NCBI GenBank assembly: GCA_023397215.1
Contig: JAEWUG010000015.1
Span: forward strand, 1-15,113
Length of the DNA stretch: 15,113 nucleotides
Direction: 5' to 3'
Source: Nanobdellota archaeon
GTDB lineage: Archaea > Nanobdellota > Nanobdellia > Pacearchaeales > GW2011-AR1
The notes beneath the pieces were generated by a model that worked only from the letters and a program-made list of their open reading frames with translations, made no database searches and had not been told where the DNA came from. Positions 1-7,584 of the stretch are shown here, one piece after another. Made by a program: the position numbers and the translations under genes. How positions within the stretch are numbered: position 1 is the first letter of the stretch; the number at the start of each line of letters is the position of its first letter.

Positions 1-1166
1 GAAATACAGGTAATTTTAGTTTTATAGGCTCTGTATTAGATAAAAGAATAACTAAGAATAAGAATATTATGCTTGATGTTGAAGATTTAACTGGTTCTAT
101 TAATGTTTTGATAAATTCAAATAAAAAAGAAGTTTATGAAAAAGCAAAGGATATAATCTTAGATGATATTATTGGATTTAATGTAAGTTCTAGTAATAAT
201 TTTTTATATTGTAATGATTTAATTTATCCTGATTGTGTTTTAAAAGAAAAGAAGAGAATTGAAGAAGATGAATGGGTTGTTTTTATTAGTGATTTACATT
301 GTGGTTCTAAACTTTTTTTAGAAGATAATTTTCTTAAATTTATAAAATGGATTAATGGAAAGCAAGGTGATGAAGAATATCGTAATATTGCTGAAAAAGT
401 AAAATATTTATTTATTACTGGAGATTTGGTTGATGGTGTTAGTCATTATCCAGGACAAGAAAAGGATTTAAAAATTATGACTAGTGTTGGTCAATATGCT
501 AAAGTTGAAGAACTTTTAAAATTAATAAGAGGAGATATTCAAATATTTGCTTGTCCAGGAAATCATGATGCTGTTTGGGTTGGAGAACCTCAACCAATAA
601 TAAGTGAGCAGTGGGCAGAAGGATTACATAAAATGCCAAATTTAGAATTAGTAACTAATCCTTGTTTAATTGAAATTGAAGGAAGTTTTAAAATTTTAAT
701 GTATCATGGTGCTAGTTTAAATCCTTTTGTTGAAGAACTTCCTGAAATAAGAGCAAAATATGGAAAACATTCTCCTACAACTATAGTTAAAGAAGTTTTA
801 AAGAGAAGACATCTTTCTCCTATGCATGGTCTTGTTGATTATATTCCTTGTGATAAAGATTCTTTAGTTATAAACCCAGTTCCAGATATTATTTTAACAG
901 GAGATTTACACAGATGTGAAGTTTCTATGTATAATAATATTTTATTAGTTGCAGGTTCTTGTTGGCAAGCACAAACAAATTTTATGGAGAAGGTAGGTAT
1001 TGAAGCAGATCCAAATAAGGCTATATTATTTAATCTAAAAAGTAGAGAAATTAAAATAATAGATTTTAGTGATGAAGATAAAAATGTTCAATGGTTAAAA
1101 GATCCCAAGTTATATTGTCCATATGATTGTAATTTTAATGGAGGAAATGAAGATAAAAGCATTTAA
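1..1166 (+). CDS. polB: DNA polymerase D small (exonuclease) subunit DP1, 5' end cut off by window
   Basis: Small subunit of archaeal family D DNA polymerase, the 3'-5' proofreading exonuclease partner of DP2 (encoded at 3146-6655). The frame is open to the left edge (first whole codon at 3), and its first residues read as OB-fold sequence, so the ATG at 69 is an internal Met and the true start is outside the window. The calcineurin-like phosphoesterase motifs appear in order: SDLH (nt 288-299), GDLVDG (420-437), GNHD (558-569), YHG (702-710) and GDLH (900-911). The YPGQ after GDLVDG is also typical of DP1. One oddity: the last motif reads GDxH where Mre11-type enzymes have GHxH, so one metal-binding His is replaced by Asp. 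The disordered N-terminal region of full-length DP1 cannot be seen. Gene identity is secure; exonuclease activity is inferred from the family. Confidence 0.95.
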   Translation, partial: NTGNFSFIGSVLDKRITKNKNIMLDVEDLTGSINVLINSNKKEVYEKAKDIILDDIIGFNVSSSNNFLYCNDLIYPDCVLKEKKRIEEDEWVVFISDLHCGSKLFLEDNFLKFIKWINGKQGDEEYRNIAEKVKYLFITGDLVDGVSHYPGQEKDLKIMTSVGQYAKVEELLKLIRGDIQIFACPGNHDAVWVGEPQPIISEQWAEGLHKMPNLELVTNPCLIEIEGSFKILMYHGASLNPFVEELPEIRAKYGKHSPTTIVKEVLKRRHLSPMHGLVDYIPCDKDSLVINPVPDIILTGDLHRCEVSMYNNILLVAGSCWQAQTNFMEKVGIEADPNKAILFNLKSREIKIIDFSDEDKNVQWLKDPKLYCPYDCNFNGGNEDKSI

Positions 1167-1190
1167 AAAATGTTTTTTTGAATATTTATT

Positions 1191-2423
1191 ATGGAATTAT
1201 TAACAATATTTTATTTTGTCTATTCTTTTATAGCATTTTATTTTTTGATAATGTATTGTTTACTTTATATTAAAAATAGAAAAAATATTTTTGAATCTCC
1301 AAAAACTGAAAATAAACGAGATTTAACTATTGTTATACCTTGTTATAATGAACAAGAAAGTGTAGGTCAAACAATTGAATGTTTTTTAAAATCAGATTAT
1401 CCTTATTTAAAAAAAATAATTATAGTAGATGATTGTTCTAAAGATAAATCTTATGAAGTTATAAAAAAGTATGAACAAAAATATCCTGATTTAATCTTAG
1501 CACTTCAAACACCAAAAAATACTGGAAAAGCAGCAGGATCTAAGAATTATGGTTTAAACTTTGTTAAGACAGAATTAGTTGGTTTTTCTGATTCTGATTC
1601 AATGCCTAAAAAAGATGCGATTACAAAAATGATTGGATTTTTTGATGATCAGAGTGTTGGCGGAGTTACATCTAGAGTTTTAGTTAAAGATAAAACAAAT
1701 TTTTTAGAATCGTTACAATCTATTGAATATAAAGTTATAGCATTTACTCGTAAGTTAATGGGGTTTATAGACTCTATTTATGTTACTACTGGACCTCTTT
1801 CTATATATAGGACTAAAATTATTAAAGATGATTTAGGAGGATTTGATGAGAACAATTTGACTGAAGATATTGAACTCACATGGCATGTTGTAAAATCTGG
1901 ATGGAGAGTTGAAATGTCTATGAATTCATTAGTTTATACTTATGTTCCTAAAACAATGAAAGTTTGGTTTAAACAAAGAATTCGTTGGAATGTTGGAGGT
2001 ATGCAAACAGTAAAAAAATATTTACCATCAATTCATAAAACTGGTTTTTTAGGAAGATTTATTATACCTTTCTTTTTACTTTCTTGGTTTATTGGTTTAA
2101 GTGGACTTTTTGTAATAGGATATAGATATTCTAGAGAAATTTTTATTAAATATATGTCTACTTATCTTTCAACAAAATCTGAAATTGCAATTATTAGTTT
2201 TAGAGATTTAGCAATAAATCCAACAGTATTATTTTTTTTAGGTATTATATTATTTGTGTTAGGTTTAAGTTTTATGTTTGCTTCTTTAATTTATTCAAAA
2301 GAAGACGGTTATACTTATGCTTTGCACGAAATATTTATATATTCATTTTTTTATGTTGTATTATATCCTGCAATATTAATAACATCTTTATTTAATTTTT
2401 TAAGGGGTTATAATAAATGGTAA
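1191..2423 (+). CDS. Membrane-bound family 2 glycosyltransferase
   Basis: Predicted processive-type inverting glycosyltransferase that moves a sugar from a nucleotide donor at the cytoplasmic face of the membrane. It has an N-terminal membrane helix (about residues 3-27) and then a GT-A domain opening with TIVIPCYNE (46-54) and IIIVDDCS (76-83). The metal-binding DSD is at 134-136, the likely catalytic base is in TED at 224-226, and QRIRW at 262-266 is the QxxRW acceptor/processivity motif of cellulose, chitin and hyaluronan synthases and PgaC. Membrane helices follow at about 287-310, 343-367 and 378-402. At 410 residues it has the size of PgaC/NodC-like enzymes. Product and acceptor cannot be told from sequence. 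It lies 24 bases after DP1 and 12 before the next gene, probably cotranscribed. Confidence 0.88.
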   Translation: MELLTIFYFVYSFIAFYFLIMYCLLYIKNRKNIFESPKTENKRDLTIVIPCYNEQESVGQTIECFLKSDYPYLKKIIIVDDCSKDKSYEVIKKYEQKYPDLILALQTPKNTGKAAGSKNYGLNFVKTELVGFSDSDSMPKKDAITKMIGFFDDQSVGGVTSRVLVKDKTNFLESLQSIEYKVIAFTRKLMGFIDSIYVTTGPLSIYRTKIIKDDLGGFDENNLTEDIELTWHVVKSGWRVEMSMNSLVYTYVPKTMKVWFKQRIRWNVGGMQTVKKYLPSIHKTGFLGRFIIPFFLLSWFIGLSGLFVIGYRYSREIFIKYMSTYLSTKSEIAIISFRDLAINPTVLFFLGIILFVLGLSFMFASLIYSKEDGYTYALHEIFIYSFFYVVLYPAILITSLFNFLRGYNKW

Positions 2424-2426
2424 AAT

Positions 2427-2430
2427 GGAG
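2427..2430 (+). promoter_or_regulatory. Shine-Dalgarno site for the gene at 2436
   Basis: GGAG lies five bases before the ATG at 2436 and just after the glycosyltransferase stop codon (2421-2423). This supports that start and a shared transcript with the gene before it. Confidence 0.6.
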
Positions 2431-2435
2431 AAAAA

Positions 2436-3086
2436 ATGTTACCAAAAAATAAATTTATTTTTTTAGAAGCGTTTTTAATAACAATATTTATTTTTGTAAT
2501 TGGAATTCTTATTGGAATAAGTATTGAAAATAAAAATAACTATAATTCTCAAATTTTCTATATGAATTCTGAAGCTGATTTAATGGATAGTTATATTTGG
2601 ACTAGTTTAATATCTGAAGAAAAAAATTGTGGTGTTGTAAATGAGGAAACAATTAATTTTGCTAATAAAGTTTATGAAAAATCATTATTATTAGAAGAGT
2701 ATGATAAATTTGCTTTATTGATGGATGATTTAACTATGTTAAATAAAAGATATATTTTAATGAAAACATTTTTATGGAAATCTAATCTAGATAATTATTA
2801 TTGTTTAAATAGCACTAAAATAATAGTTTATCTTTATAATTATAATACTGATGATTTAACTATTGAAGCAGAACAAAATGTTTGGTCTAGATTATTAATG
2901 CAATTAAAAGAAGAAGATAAAAGTTTAATTTTATTACCTATTGCTGCAAATTTAAATGTTTCTTCATTAGACTTTCTTTTGAAAGAAATGAATATTGAAA
3001 AAATTCCTGCAGTTATTATAAATAATAAAGAAATTGTTTATGATTTAGAAAGAAAAGACGATTTAAAAAATATTATTTATAGATAA
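2436..3086 (+). CDS. Membrane-anchored protein with thioredoxin-like C-terminal half lacking CxxC
   Basis: Function unknown. The N-terminus is a signal anchor (hydrophobic residues about 8-29), placing the rest outside the cell. Residues 50-120 are helix-rich (Leu/Lys/Glu heptad-like). Residues 127-205 follow a thioredoxin-like pattern: strand KIIVYLYNY, a helix, strand SLILLPIA, a helix, then KIPAVIINNKE with a likely cis-proline at 191. The position where thioredoxins carry CPxC reads NYNTDD, and the only cysteines are at 65 and 123, so the usual redox chemistry is not expected. A redox-dead, binding or structural role is inferred. The length of 216 fits membrane-anchored thioredoxin-like proteins I recall from DPANN genomes, but that is memory, not a search. 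It follows the glycosyltransferase closely. DP2, 59 bases downstream, has its own promoter. Confidence 0.6.
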   Translation: MLPKNKFIFLEAFLITIFIFVIGILIGISIENKNNYNSQIFYMNSEADLMDSYIWTSLISEEKNCGVVNEETINFANKVYEKSLLLEEYDKFALLMDDLTMLNKRYILMKTFLWKSNLDNYYCLNSTKIIVYLYNYNTDDLTIEAEQNVWSRLLMQLKEEDKSLILLPIAANLNVSSLDFLLKEMNIEKIPAVIINNKEIVYDLERKDDLKNIIYR

Positions 3087-3113
3087 TTTATTCTATGTTT
3101 TAATGTATAGTCA

Positions 3114-3124
3114 TTTATATAAAA
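3114..3124 (+). promoter_or_regulatory. TATA-box promoter for DP2, leaderless type
   Basis: TTTATATAAAA is centred about 27 bases before the DP2 ATG (3146). Archaeal TATA boxes lie about 25 bases before the transcription start, so the transcript would begin at or next to the ATG. No Shine-Dalgarno motif lies in the 59-base gap, which agrees. A purine-rich BRE is not clear. Confidence 0.6.
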
Positions 3125-3145
3125 GATCTTATTATTTTATATTTA

Positions 3146-6100
3146 ATGGAGAAAATTTTTGCAAAATCAGGTTATTGGGATGTTAATTCTTATTTTTTAA
3201 AGTTAGAAAATGAAGTTAAAAAAGAATATGAACTTGCAAACAAAGCAAGAAGTGTTGGAATTGATCCAAAAAATAAAGTTGAAATACCTTTAGCAACTAG
3301 TATGGCTGAAAAGTGTGTTGGTTTAATTTCTACTGTTTATCCTCAATTACCTATTCAAGAAATAACTTCTAGAATGTTAGAGTTAGAACAAAAGTATGGT
3401 CAATTAGATACTACTGTTAGTTTTGTTATTGCAAAAGAAATTGCAGAAGAAAAATATTGTAAATTTAAAAATAAATTAGAAGGAATTGATGCTGGAATAA
3501 GGCTGGGTTTTGCATATTTAACATTGGGTGTTGTTGCTTCTCCTATTGAAGGATATACTGGTTTAGAAATAGGTAAAACAAGAGATGGAAAAGAATATTT
3601 TATTGTAAATTTTAGTGGACCTATTAGATCTGCTGGAACAACTGCAACTTGTGTAATTTTAATGTTAATCGATTTTTTAAGAGAACATTTTGGTTATGCA
3701 AAATATGATCCTGATGAAATAGAAGTTAAAAGATATGTTACAGAATGTACTGATTACCATGAAAGGATAACTAATTTACAATATTTTCCTACAGAAGAAG
3801 AAATGACCTTTTTAGCAAAAAATTTACCAATTCAAATTTCAGGAGATCCTACAGAGAGTAAAGAAGTTAGCAATTATAAGGATTTACCTAGAGTTCAAAG
3901 TAATTATATTAGGGGTGGAATGTGTCTTACTTTTGCAGAGGGATTAGCACAAAAAGCTGCAAAAGGTCTTAAAAGATTAAGTAGTCCTAAGAAAAATGGT
4001 TTAATTTGTAGTGGTTGGGATTTTTTAAATGAATATTTAGAAATACATTCTAAAAGAGAAAAAGGTAGTGAAGATGTTATTGCGACATATATTAAAGATT
4101 TGGTTGCTGGTCGTCCAGTTTATGGACATCCTTCAATGAGTGGAGGATTTAGGTTTAGATATGGAAGAAGTAGAATTAGTGGTTTTAGTTCTGTAAGTAT
4201 TCATCCAGCAACTATGGGTGTAACAAATGGTTTTTTATCTCATGGAACTCAATTAAAAATAGAAAAACCTACGAAAGGATGTATTATTACTTCTTGTGAT
4301 ACAATTGATGGTCCAATTGTAAAATTAAAAAAAGGAAGTGTTAGAAAATTAACTGACCTAAATGAAGCATTGAAATTATATAAAGATGTTAAAGAAATAA
4401 TTTATTTAGGAGATATTCTTTTTCCATTAGGTGATGTAATGGATAGAAATCAAAATTTAATTAAGTCTGGTTATGTTGAAGAATGGTGGGATTTAGAATT
4501 AAAGAAAAAATTAGAAATTACAGGTGATGTTTTAGAGTATGATTTTAATAATATTAATTTTGAAGAAGCAATTATTATAAGTGATAAATATTCAATGAGC
4601 CTTTATCCTAAATATATCTATTATTGGAATCAAATTGATTTAGACTCTTTTTTATGGTTACTTGACTGGTTAAGTAATGGTATTTGGAGAGGTGACGAAA
4701 ATGGAAAATTAGTTTTACCTTGGAGTGAAATGGTAAGAGAGAAATTTTCAAAAGGAAAAAGAGCTTTAGAATTGATTGGATTACCTCATGAAGTTGTTTT
4801 TGATAATGTTGTTTTAGATAATATTAATTCTAAAGCATTGCTTGTGAATTTAGGTATTTTAATCGAAAAAAAAGAAGGGGAAACAATAAGAAATCAAATA
4901 AATCTCATTTTGGAAAAAAAACAAGATTTTGTTGAAGATGTTCTTAAAAATATTAATTTTTTTTCAAAATATGAAATAAAAGATAAATCTGGTGAATTTA
5001 TTGGTTCTAGGATGGGTCGTCCTGAAAAAGCCAAATTAAGAAAATTAAAAGGAAGTCCAAATTGTTTATTTCCTGTTTCAGAACAAGGAGGCAGATTAAG
5101 GAGTGTTTTAGAAACTGTGAAAGTCGGTTATATTAAGTCTAGTTGGCCATTATATAAATGTGATTGTGGTAACGAAACAATTTATCCAACTTGTGAAAAA
5201 TGTGGAAAAAAAACAAAAAGAAATTATTATTGTAGAGTTTGTGATAAATTTAGTGATATCCCTTGCCAAGAACATGAAAATGTTGTAAGTGCTGTGAATA
5301 AAAAAATAGATTCATCTTATTATTTTAATGATGCATTAAAAAGATTAGGTTATGATAAAAGTCAAATTCCTACATTGATTAAAGGTGTTAGAGGGTTGAC
5401 TAATGAAAATTCAGATTTAGAACATTTAGGAAAAGGAATCTTAAGGGCAAAATACAATCTTTGTGTAAATAAAGATGGAACTATAAGGTATGATGGTACT
5501 GAATTTTGTTTAACACATTTTAAACCTAAAGAAATTGGAACGAGTGTTGAGACCCTAAAAAAATTAGGTTATGAAAAAGATATTTATGGGACTGATTTAA
5601 TTAATGAATCTCAAATTTTAGAATTAAAACCTCATGATGTTGTTTTACCTTCTTGTAAAGATACTCCTGATGAAAAAGCAGATGATGTTTTTATGAATAT
5701 TTCTCATTTCCTTGATGAAGAATTAGAAAAATTGTATGGACTTAAAAAGTATTATAATTTAAAGACTAGAGAAGATTTAATTGGTCATTTAATTGTATGT
5801 ATGGCTCCACATAATTGTGCTGGAGTTATTGGAAGAATTATTGGTTTTAGTCAATTACAAGGAATTGTAGCTAGTCCTTATATGCATGCTGCAATGAGAA
5901 GAGACTGTGATGGTGATGAAGCTGCAGTTATGATGTTAATGGATGTTTTGATTAATTTTAGTAAAGAATTTTTACCAAGTCATAGAGGTGGAACTCAAGA
6001 TGCTCCTTTAGTCTTGAATGCAAAAATTCAAGCAGGAGAAGTAGATGACCAAATTTTAGATTTTGAAACTTGTAGTTCTTATCCTTTAGAAATGTATGAA

Positions 6101-6655
6101 TTATCTCAAGAGAGCATTCATTCGAGTAATGTTAAAATGGAAAGAGTAAAAGATAGATTAAAAGAAAATATTTGCCCATTTAGTGGTACTGGGTTTACAC
6201 ATAATTGTTCTGACTTTAATATTGGTATTTTAAATGGGGCATATAAAGTTTTACCGACTATGAAAGATAAAGTTGAAAAACAAATGGAATTAGTTGAAAA
6301 AATTCGTGCTGTTGATACTGATGATGTTGCTCGTTTAGTTATTGAAAGGCATTTTATTAGAGATATAAGAGGTAATTTAAGAAAATTTTCTCATCAACAA
6401 TTTAGATGTGTTAAATGTAATACTAAATTTAGAAGACCTCCATTAATTGGTGTTTGTACGAAATGTGGTGGTAAAATAATATTTACAATAAGTGAAGGTT
6501 CAATTAAAAAATATTTAGAACCTGCATTAACATTAGCAAGGAATTATAAAATTTCTGAGTATACAAGAGAAGGTTTAGAATTAACTAAACTTTATATTGA
6601 AAGTATTTTTGGTAGAGATACTGAAAAACAAGAGGACTTAAAAAAATGGTTTTAA
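3146..6655 (+). CDS. polC: DNA polymerase D large (catalytic) subunit DP2
   Basis: Catalytic subunit of archaeal replicative polymerase D, which extends primers at the replication fork with DP1 and PCNA. The length of 1169 residues is normal for an intein-free DP2. The catalytic motif DCDGDE is at 920-925; D922 and D924 match the two metal-binding aspartates of the NCDGDE motif in Pyrococcus. Zinc-binding cysteines are seen at C672/C674/C683/C686, C696/C699 and C1088/C1091/C1104/C1107. Conserved blocks include FSGPIRSAGTTA (about 151-162) and GRMGRPEKAK before the zinc region. The last eight residues, QEDLKKWF (1162-1169), are a complete PCNA-interacting (PIP) box. The ATG at 3146 is chosen because a TATA box lies 27 bases before it and the N-terminus matches the family. 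No insertion interrupts the catalytic motif, a common intein site. Confidence 0.98.
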   Translation: MEKIFAKSGYWDVNSYFLKLENEVKKEYELANKARSVGIDPKNKVEIPLATSMAEKCVGLISTVYPQLPIQEITSRMLELEQKYGQLDTTVSFVIAKEIAEEKYCKFKNKLEGIDAGIRLGFAYLTLGVVASPIEGYTGLEIGKTRDGKEYFIVNFSGPIRSAGTTATCVILMLIDFLREHFGYAKYDPDEIEVKRYVTECTDYHERITNLQYFPTEEEMTFLAKNLPIQISGDPTESKEVSNYKDLPRVQSNYIRGGMCLTFAEGLAQKAAKGLKRLSSPKKNGLICSGWDFLNEYLEIHSKREKGSEDVIATYIKDLVAGRPVYGHPSMSGGFRFRYGRSRISGFSSVSIHPATMGVTNGFLSHGTQLKIEKPTKGCIITSCDTIDGPIVKLKKGSVRKLTDLNEALKLYKDVKEIIYLGDILFPLGDVMDRNQNLIKSGYVEEWWDLELKKKLEITGDVLEYDFNNINFEEAIIISDKYSMSLYPKYIYYWNQIDLDSFLWLLDWLSNGIWRGDENGKLVLPWSEMVREKFSKGKRALELIGLPHEVVFDNVVLDNINSKALLVNLGILIEKKEGETIRNQINLILEKKQDFVEDVLKNINFFSKYEIKDKSGEFIGSRMGRPEKAKLRKLKGSPNCLFPVSEQGGRLRSVLETVKVGYIKSSWPLYKCDCGNETIYPTCEKCGKKTKRNYYCRVCDKFSDIPCQEHENVVSAVNKKIDSSYYFNDALKRLGYDKSQIPTLIKGVRGLTNENSDLEHLGKGILRAKYNLCVNKDGTIRYDGTEFCLTHFKPKEIGTSVETLKKLGYEKDIYGTDLINESQILELKPHDVVLPSCKDTPDEKADDVFMNISHFLDEELEKLYGLKKYYNLKTREDLIGHLIVCMAPHNCAGVIGRIIGFSQLQGIVASPYMHAAMRRDCDGDEAAVMMLMDVLINFSKEFLPSHRGGTQDAPLVLNAKIQAGEVDDQILDFETCSSYPLEMYELSQESIHSSNVKMERVKDRLKENICPFSGTGFTHNCSDFNIGILNGAYKVLPTMKDKVEKQMELVEKIRAVDTDDVARLVIERHFIRDIRGNLRKFSHQQFRCVKCNTKFRRPPLIGVCTKCGGKIIFTISEGSIKKYLEPALTLARNYKISEYTREGLELTKLYIESIFGRDTEKQEDLKKWF

Positions 6656-6660
6656 TCTTT

Positions 6661-6680
6661 AACCAAAGATTTATAAATTT
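6661..6680 (+). promoter_or_regulatory. BRE/TATA promoter of the zinc-ribbon/EF-1-beta operon
   Basis: Purine-rich AACCAAAGA (6661-6669) followed by TTTATAAATTT (6670-6680) matches the archaeal BRE plus TATA arrangement. The TATA centre is about 24 bases before the ATG at 6699, so the mRNA is probably leaderless. This is the clearest promoter in the window. Confidence 0.65.
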
Positions 6681-6698
6681 AAAATTTTGTTGTTAAGT

Positions 6699-6848
6699 AT
6701 GGATAAATGTATTAGTTGTGATAAAAAATCTTTAGATAGTGTTAAATTTCCTTGTCCTAAATGTAAAAATGAAATCATGAGATGTAATAAATGTAGAAGT
6801 TTATCTATTGATTATGTTTGTCCCAAATGTGGATATAGGGGGCCTTAA
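6699..6848 (+). CDS. Small zinc-ribbon protein (COG2888 / HVO_2753-like)
   Basis: A 49-residue protein with four CxxC motifs (C4/C7, C19/C22, C29/C32, C41/C44), enough to bind two zinc ions. It ends in CPKCGYRGP, the hallmark C-terminus of the archaeal family described as predicted zinc-ribbon RNA-binding proteins involved in translation. The haloarchaeal member HVO_2753 is a known two-zinc-site microprotein. It lies one base before EF-1-beta, its usual neighbour in archaea, which supports a translation-linked role. The start codon is set by a TATA box 24 bases upstream and by the family's MDxC beginning. Its molecular function is not established by anything visible here. Confidence 0.92.
   Translation: MDKCISCDKKSLDSVKFPCPKCKNEIMRCNKCRSLSIDYVCPKCGYRGP
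6836..6841 (+). promoter_or_regulatory. Possible ribosome binding site for EF-1-beta inside the zinc-ribbon gene
   Basis: AGGGGG, within the last codons of the zinc-ribbon gene, lies eight bases before the ATG at 6850. It could pair with the CCUCC end of 16S rRNA and supports 6850 over in-frame upstream Met codons. These bases also encode conserved residues, so chance is possible. Confidence 0.4.
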
Positions 6849-6849
6849 A

Positions 6850-7122
6850 ATGGGTATGAGTGCTGTTCAATATAAGGTTTTACCTGAAGGATTAGAAACT
6901 GATTTGAATATTTTAAAAGATAAAGTAAAAGTTGTTATTGAAGAGAATAAAGGTATGGTTTCTGAGATTGTAGAGCAACCAATTGCATTTGGATTAAAAG
7001 CTTTAATTTTTTCTTTTGCATTTCCTGAAGAAAATGACATTGATCAAATTGAAGGATTTATTAAAAATGTTAAAGGTGTTTCAAGTTGCGAATTAATCGA
7101 TTATAGAAGAGCATTGGGTTAG
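6850..7122 (+). CDS. ef1b: Translation elongation factor 1-beta (aEF-1B)
   Basis: Guanine nucleotide exchange factor that recycles EF-1-alpha from GDP to GTP form during protein synthesis. The 90-residue length is typical of archaeal EF-1-beta, which is just the C-terminal exchange domain of the eukaryotic protein. Family landmarks are the N-terminal YKVLPEG, PIAFGLKAL in the middle and a C-terminus ending DYRRALG. The ATG at 6850 is chosen because archaeal members begin MG and it follows the zinc-ribbon stop by one base. In-frame Met codons from 6808 are inside the zinc-ribbon gene and would add an N-terminus foreign to the family. The next gene starts two bases after the stop, so the genes are one transcript and probably translationally coupled. 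Confidence 0.95.
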   Translation: MGMSAVQYKVLPEGLETDLNILKDKVKVVIEENKGMVSEIVEQPIAFGLKALIFSFAFPEENDIDQIEGFIKNVKGVSSCELIDYRRALG

Positions 7123-7124
7123 TT

Positions 7125-7562
7125 ATGGATATAGAAATTAAAGAATTAACAAAAGATTTATTGAATAATTGTTCTTATTTTTTAGATACTCTTTCAAATT
7201 TAAGAGAAACTGGAAATTTATCTTTAGAAAAACAAATTGATATATTAGATAAAATTAATTTTCAAGATGGACATATCTTTGTTGCAATTAAAGATAATAA
7301 GGAAATAATAAGTACTTCTACTATTCTAATTGAACAAAAATATATAAGAAATGGGGCAAAAATAGGTCATATTGAAGATGTTGCAACAAATAAAAATTAT
7401 GAAGGAAAAGGGATTGGAAAAAAAGTTGTTGAAGAATGTATTTCTTATGCTAAAAAAAGAGGATGTTATAAAGTTATTTTAGATTGTTCAGACGAATTAA
7501 TCAATTTTTATAACTATTTTGGATTTTGTAAAAGTGAAAATCACATGAGGTTAAATTTATAA
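7125..7562 (+). CDS. GNAT acetyltransferase resembling glucosamine-6-phosphate N-acetyltransferase (GNA1)
   Basis: Probably transfers acetyl from acetyl-CoA to glucosamine-6-phosphate, giving GlcNAc-6-phosphate for UDP-GlcNAc synthesis. The 145 residues match the length of the compact eukaryotic GNA1 enzymes. Recognisable GNA1 blocks are LIEQKYI (68-74), GHIEDVAT (81-88), the acetyl-CoA loop YEGKGIGKK (92-100), GCYKVILDCSD (113-123) and FYNYFGF (128-134). The HIED block and the Tyr of the FY block fall where yeast GNA1 has its active-site residues. This goes well beyond general GNAT resemblance, but specificity is inferred. It starts two bases after EF-1-beta. No other hexosamine gene is present; the glycosyltransferase at 1191 could use a product of this pathway, which is speculation. 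Confidence 0.8.
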   Translation: MDIEIKELTKDLLNNCSYFLDTLSNLRETGNLSLEKQIDILDKINFQDGHIFVAIKDNKEIISTSTILIEQKYIRNGAKIGHIEDVATNKNYEGKGIGKKVVEECISYAKKRGCYKVILDCSDELINFYNYFGFCKSENHMRLNL

Positions 7563-7584
7563 TTTATCTTTAATTTATTTATTT

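Noticed and set aside
69..71. ATG at 69 as the start of DP1
   Set aside because: The frame is open back to base 3 and the upstream residues read as DP1 OB-fold sequence, so this Met is internal.
5890..5940. Possible intein at the DP2 catalytic motif
   Set aside because: The reading frame runs straight through DCDGDE with no insertion, and total length is normal.
6808..6849. Upstream in-frame Met codons as EF-1-beta starts
   Set aside because: They lie within the zinc-ribbon gene, and the family begins MG close to the position of the 6850 start.
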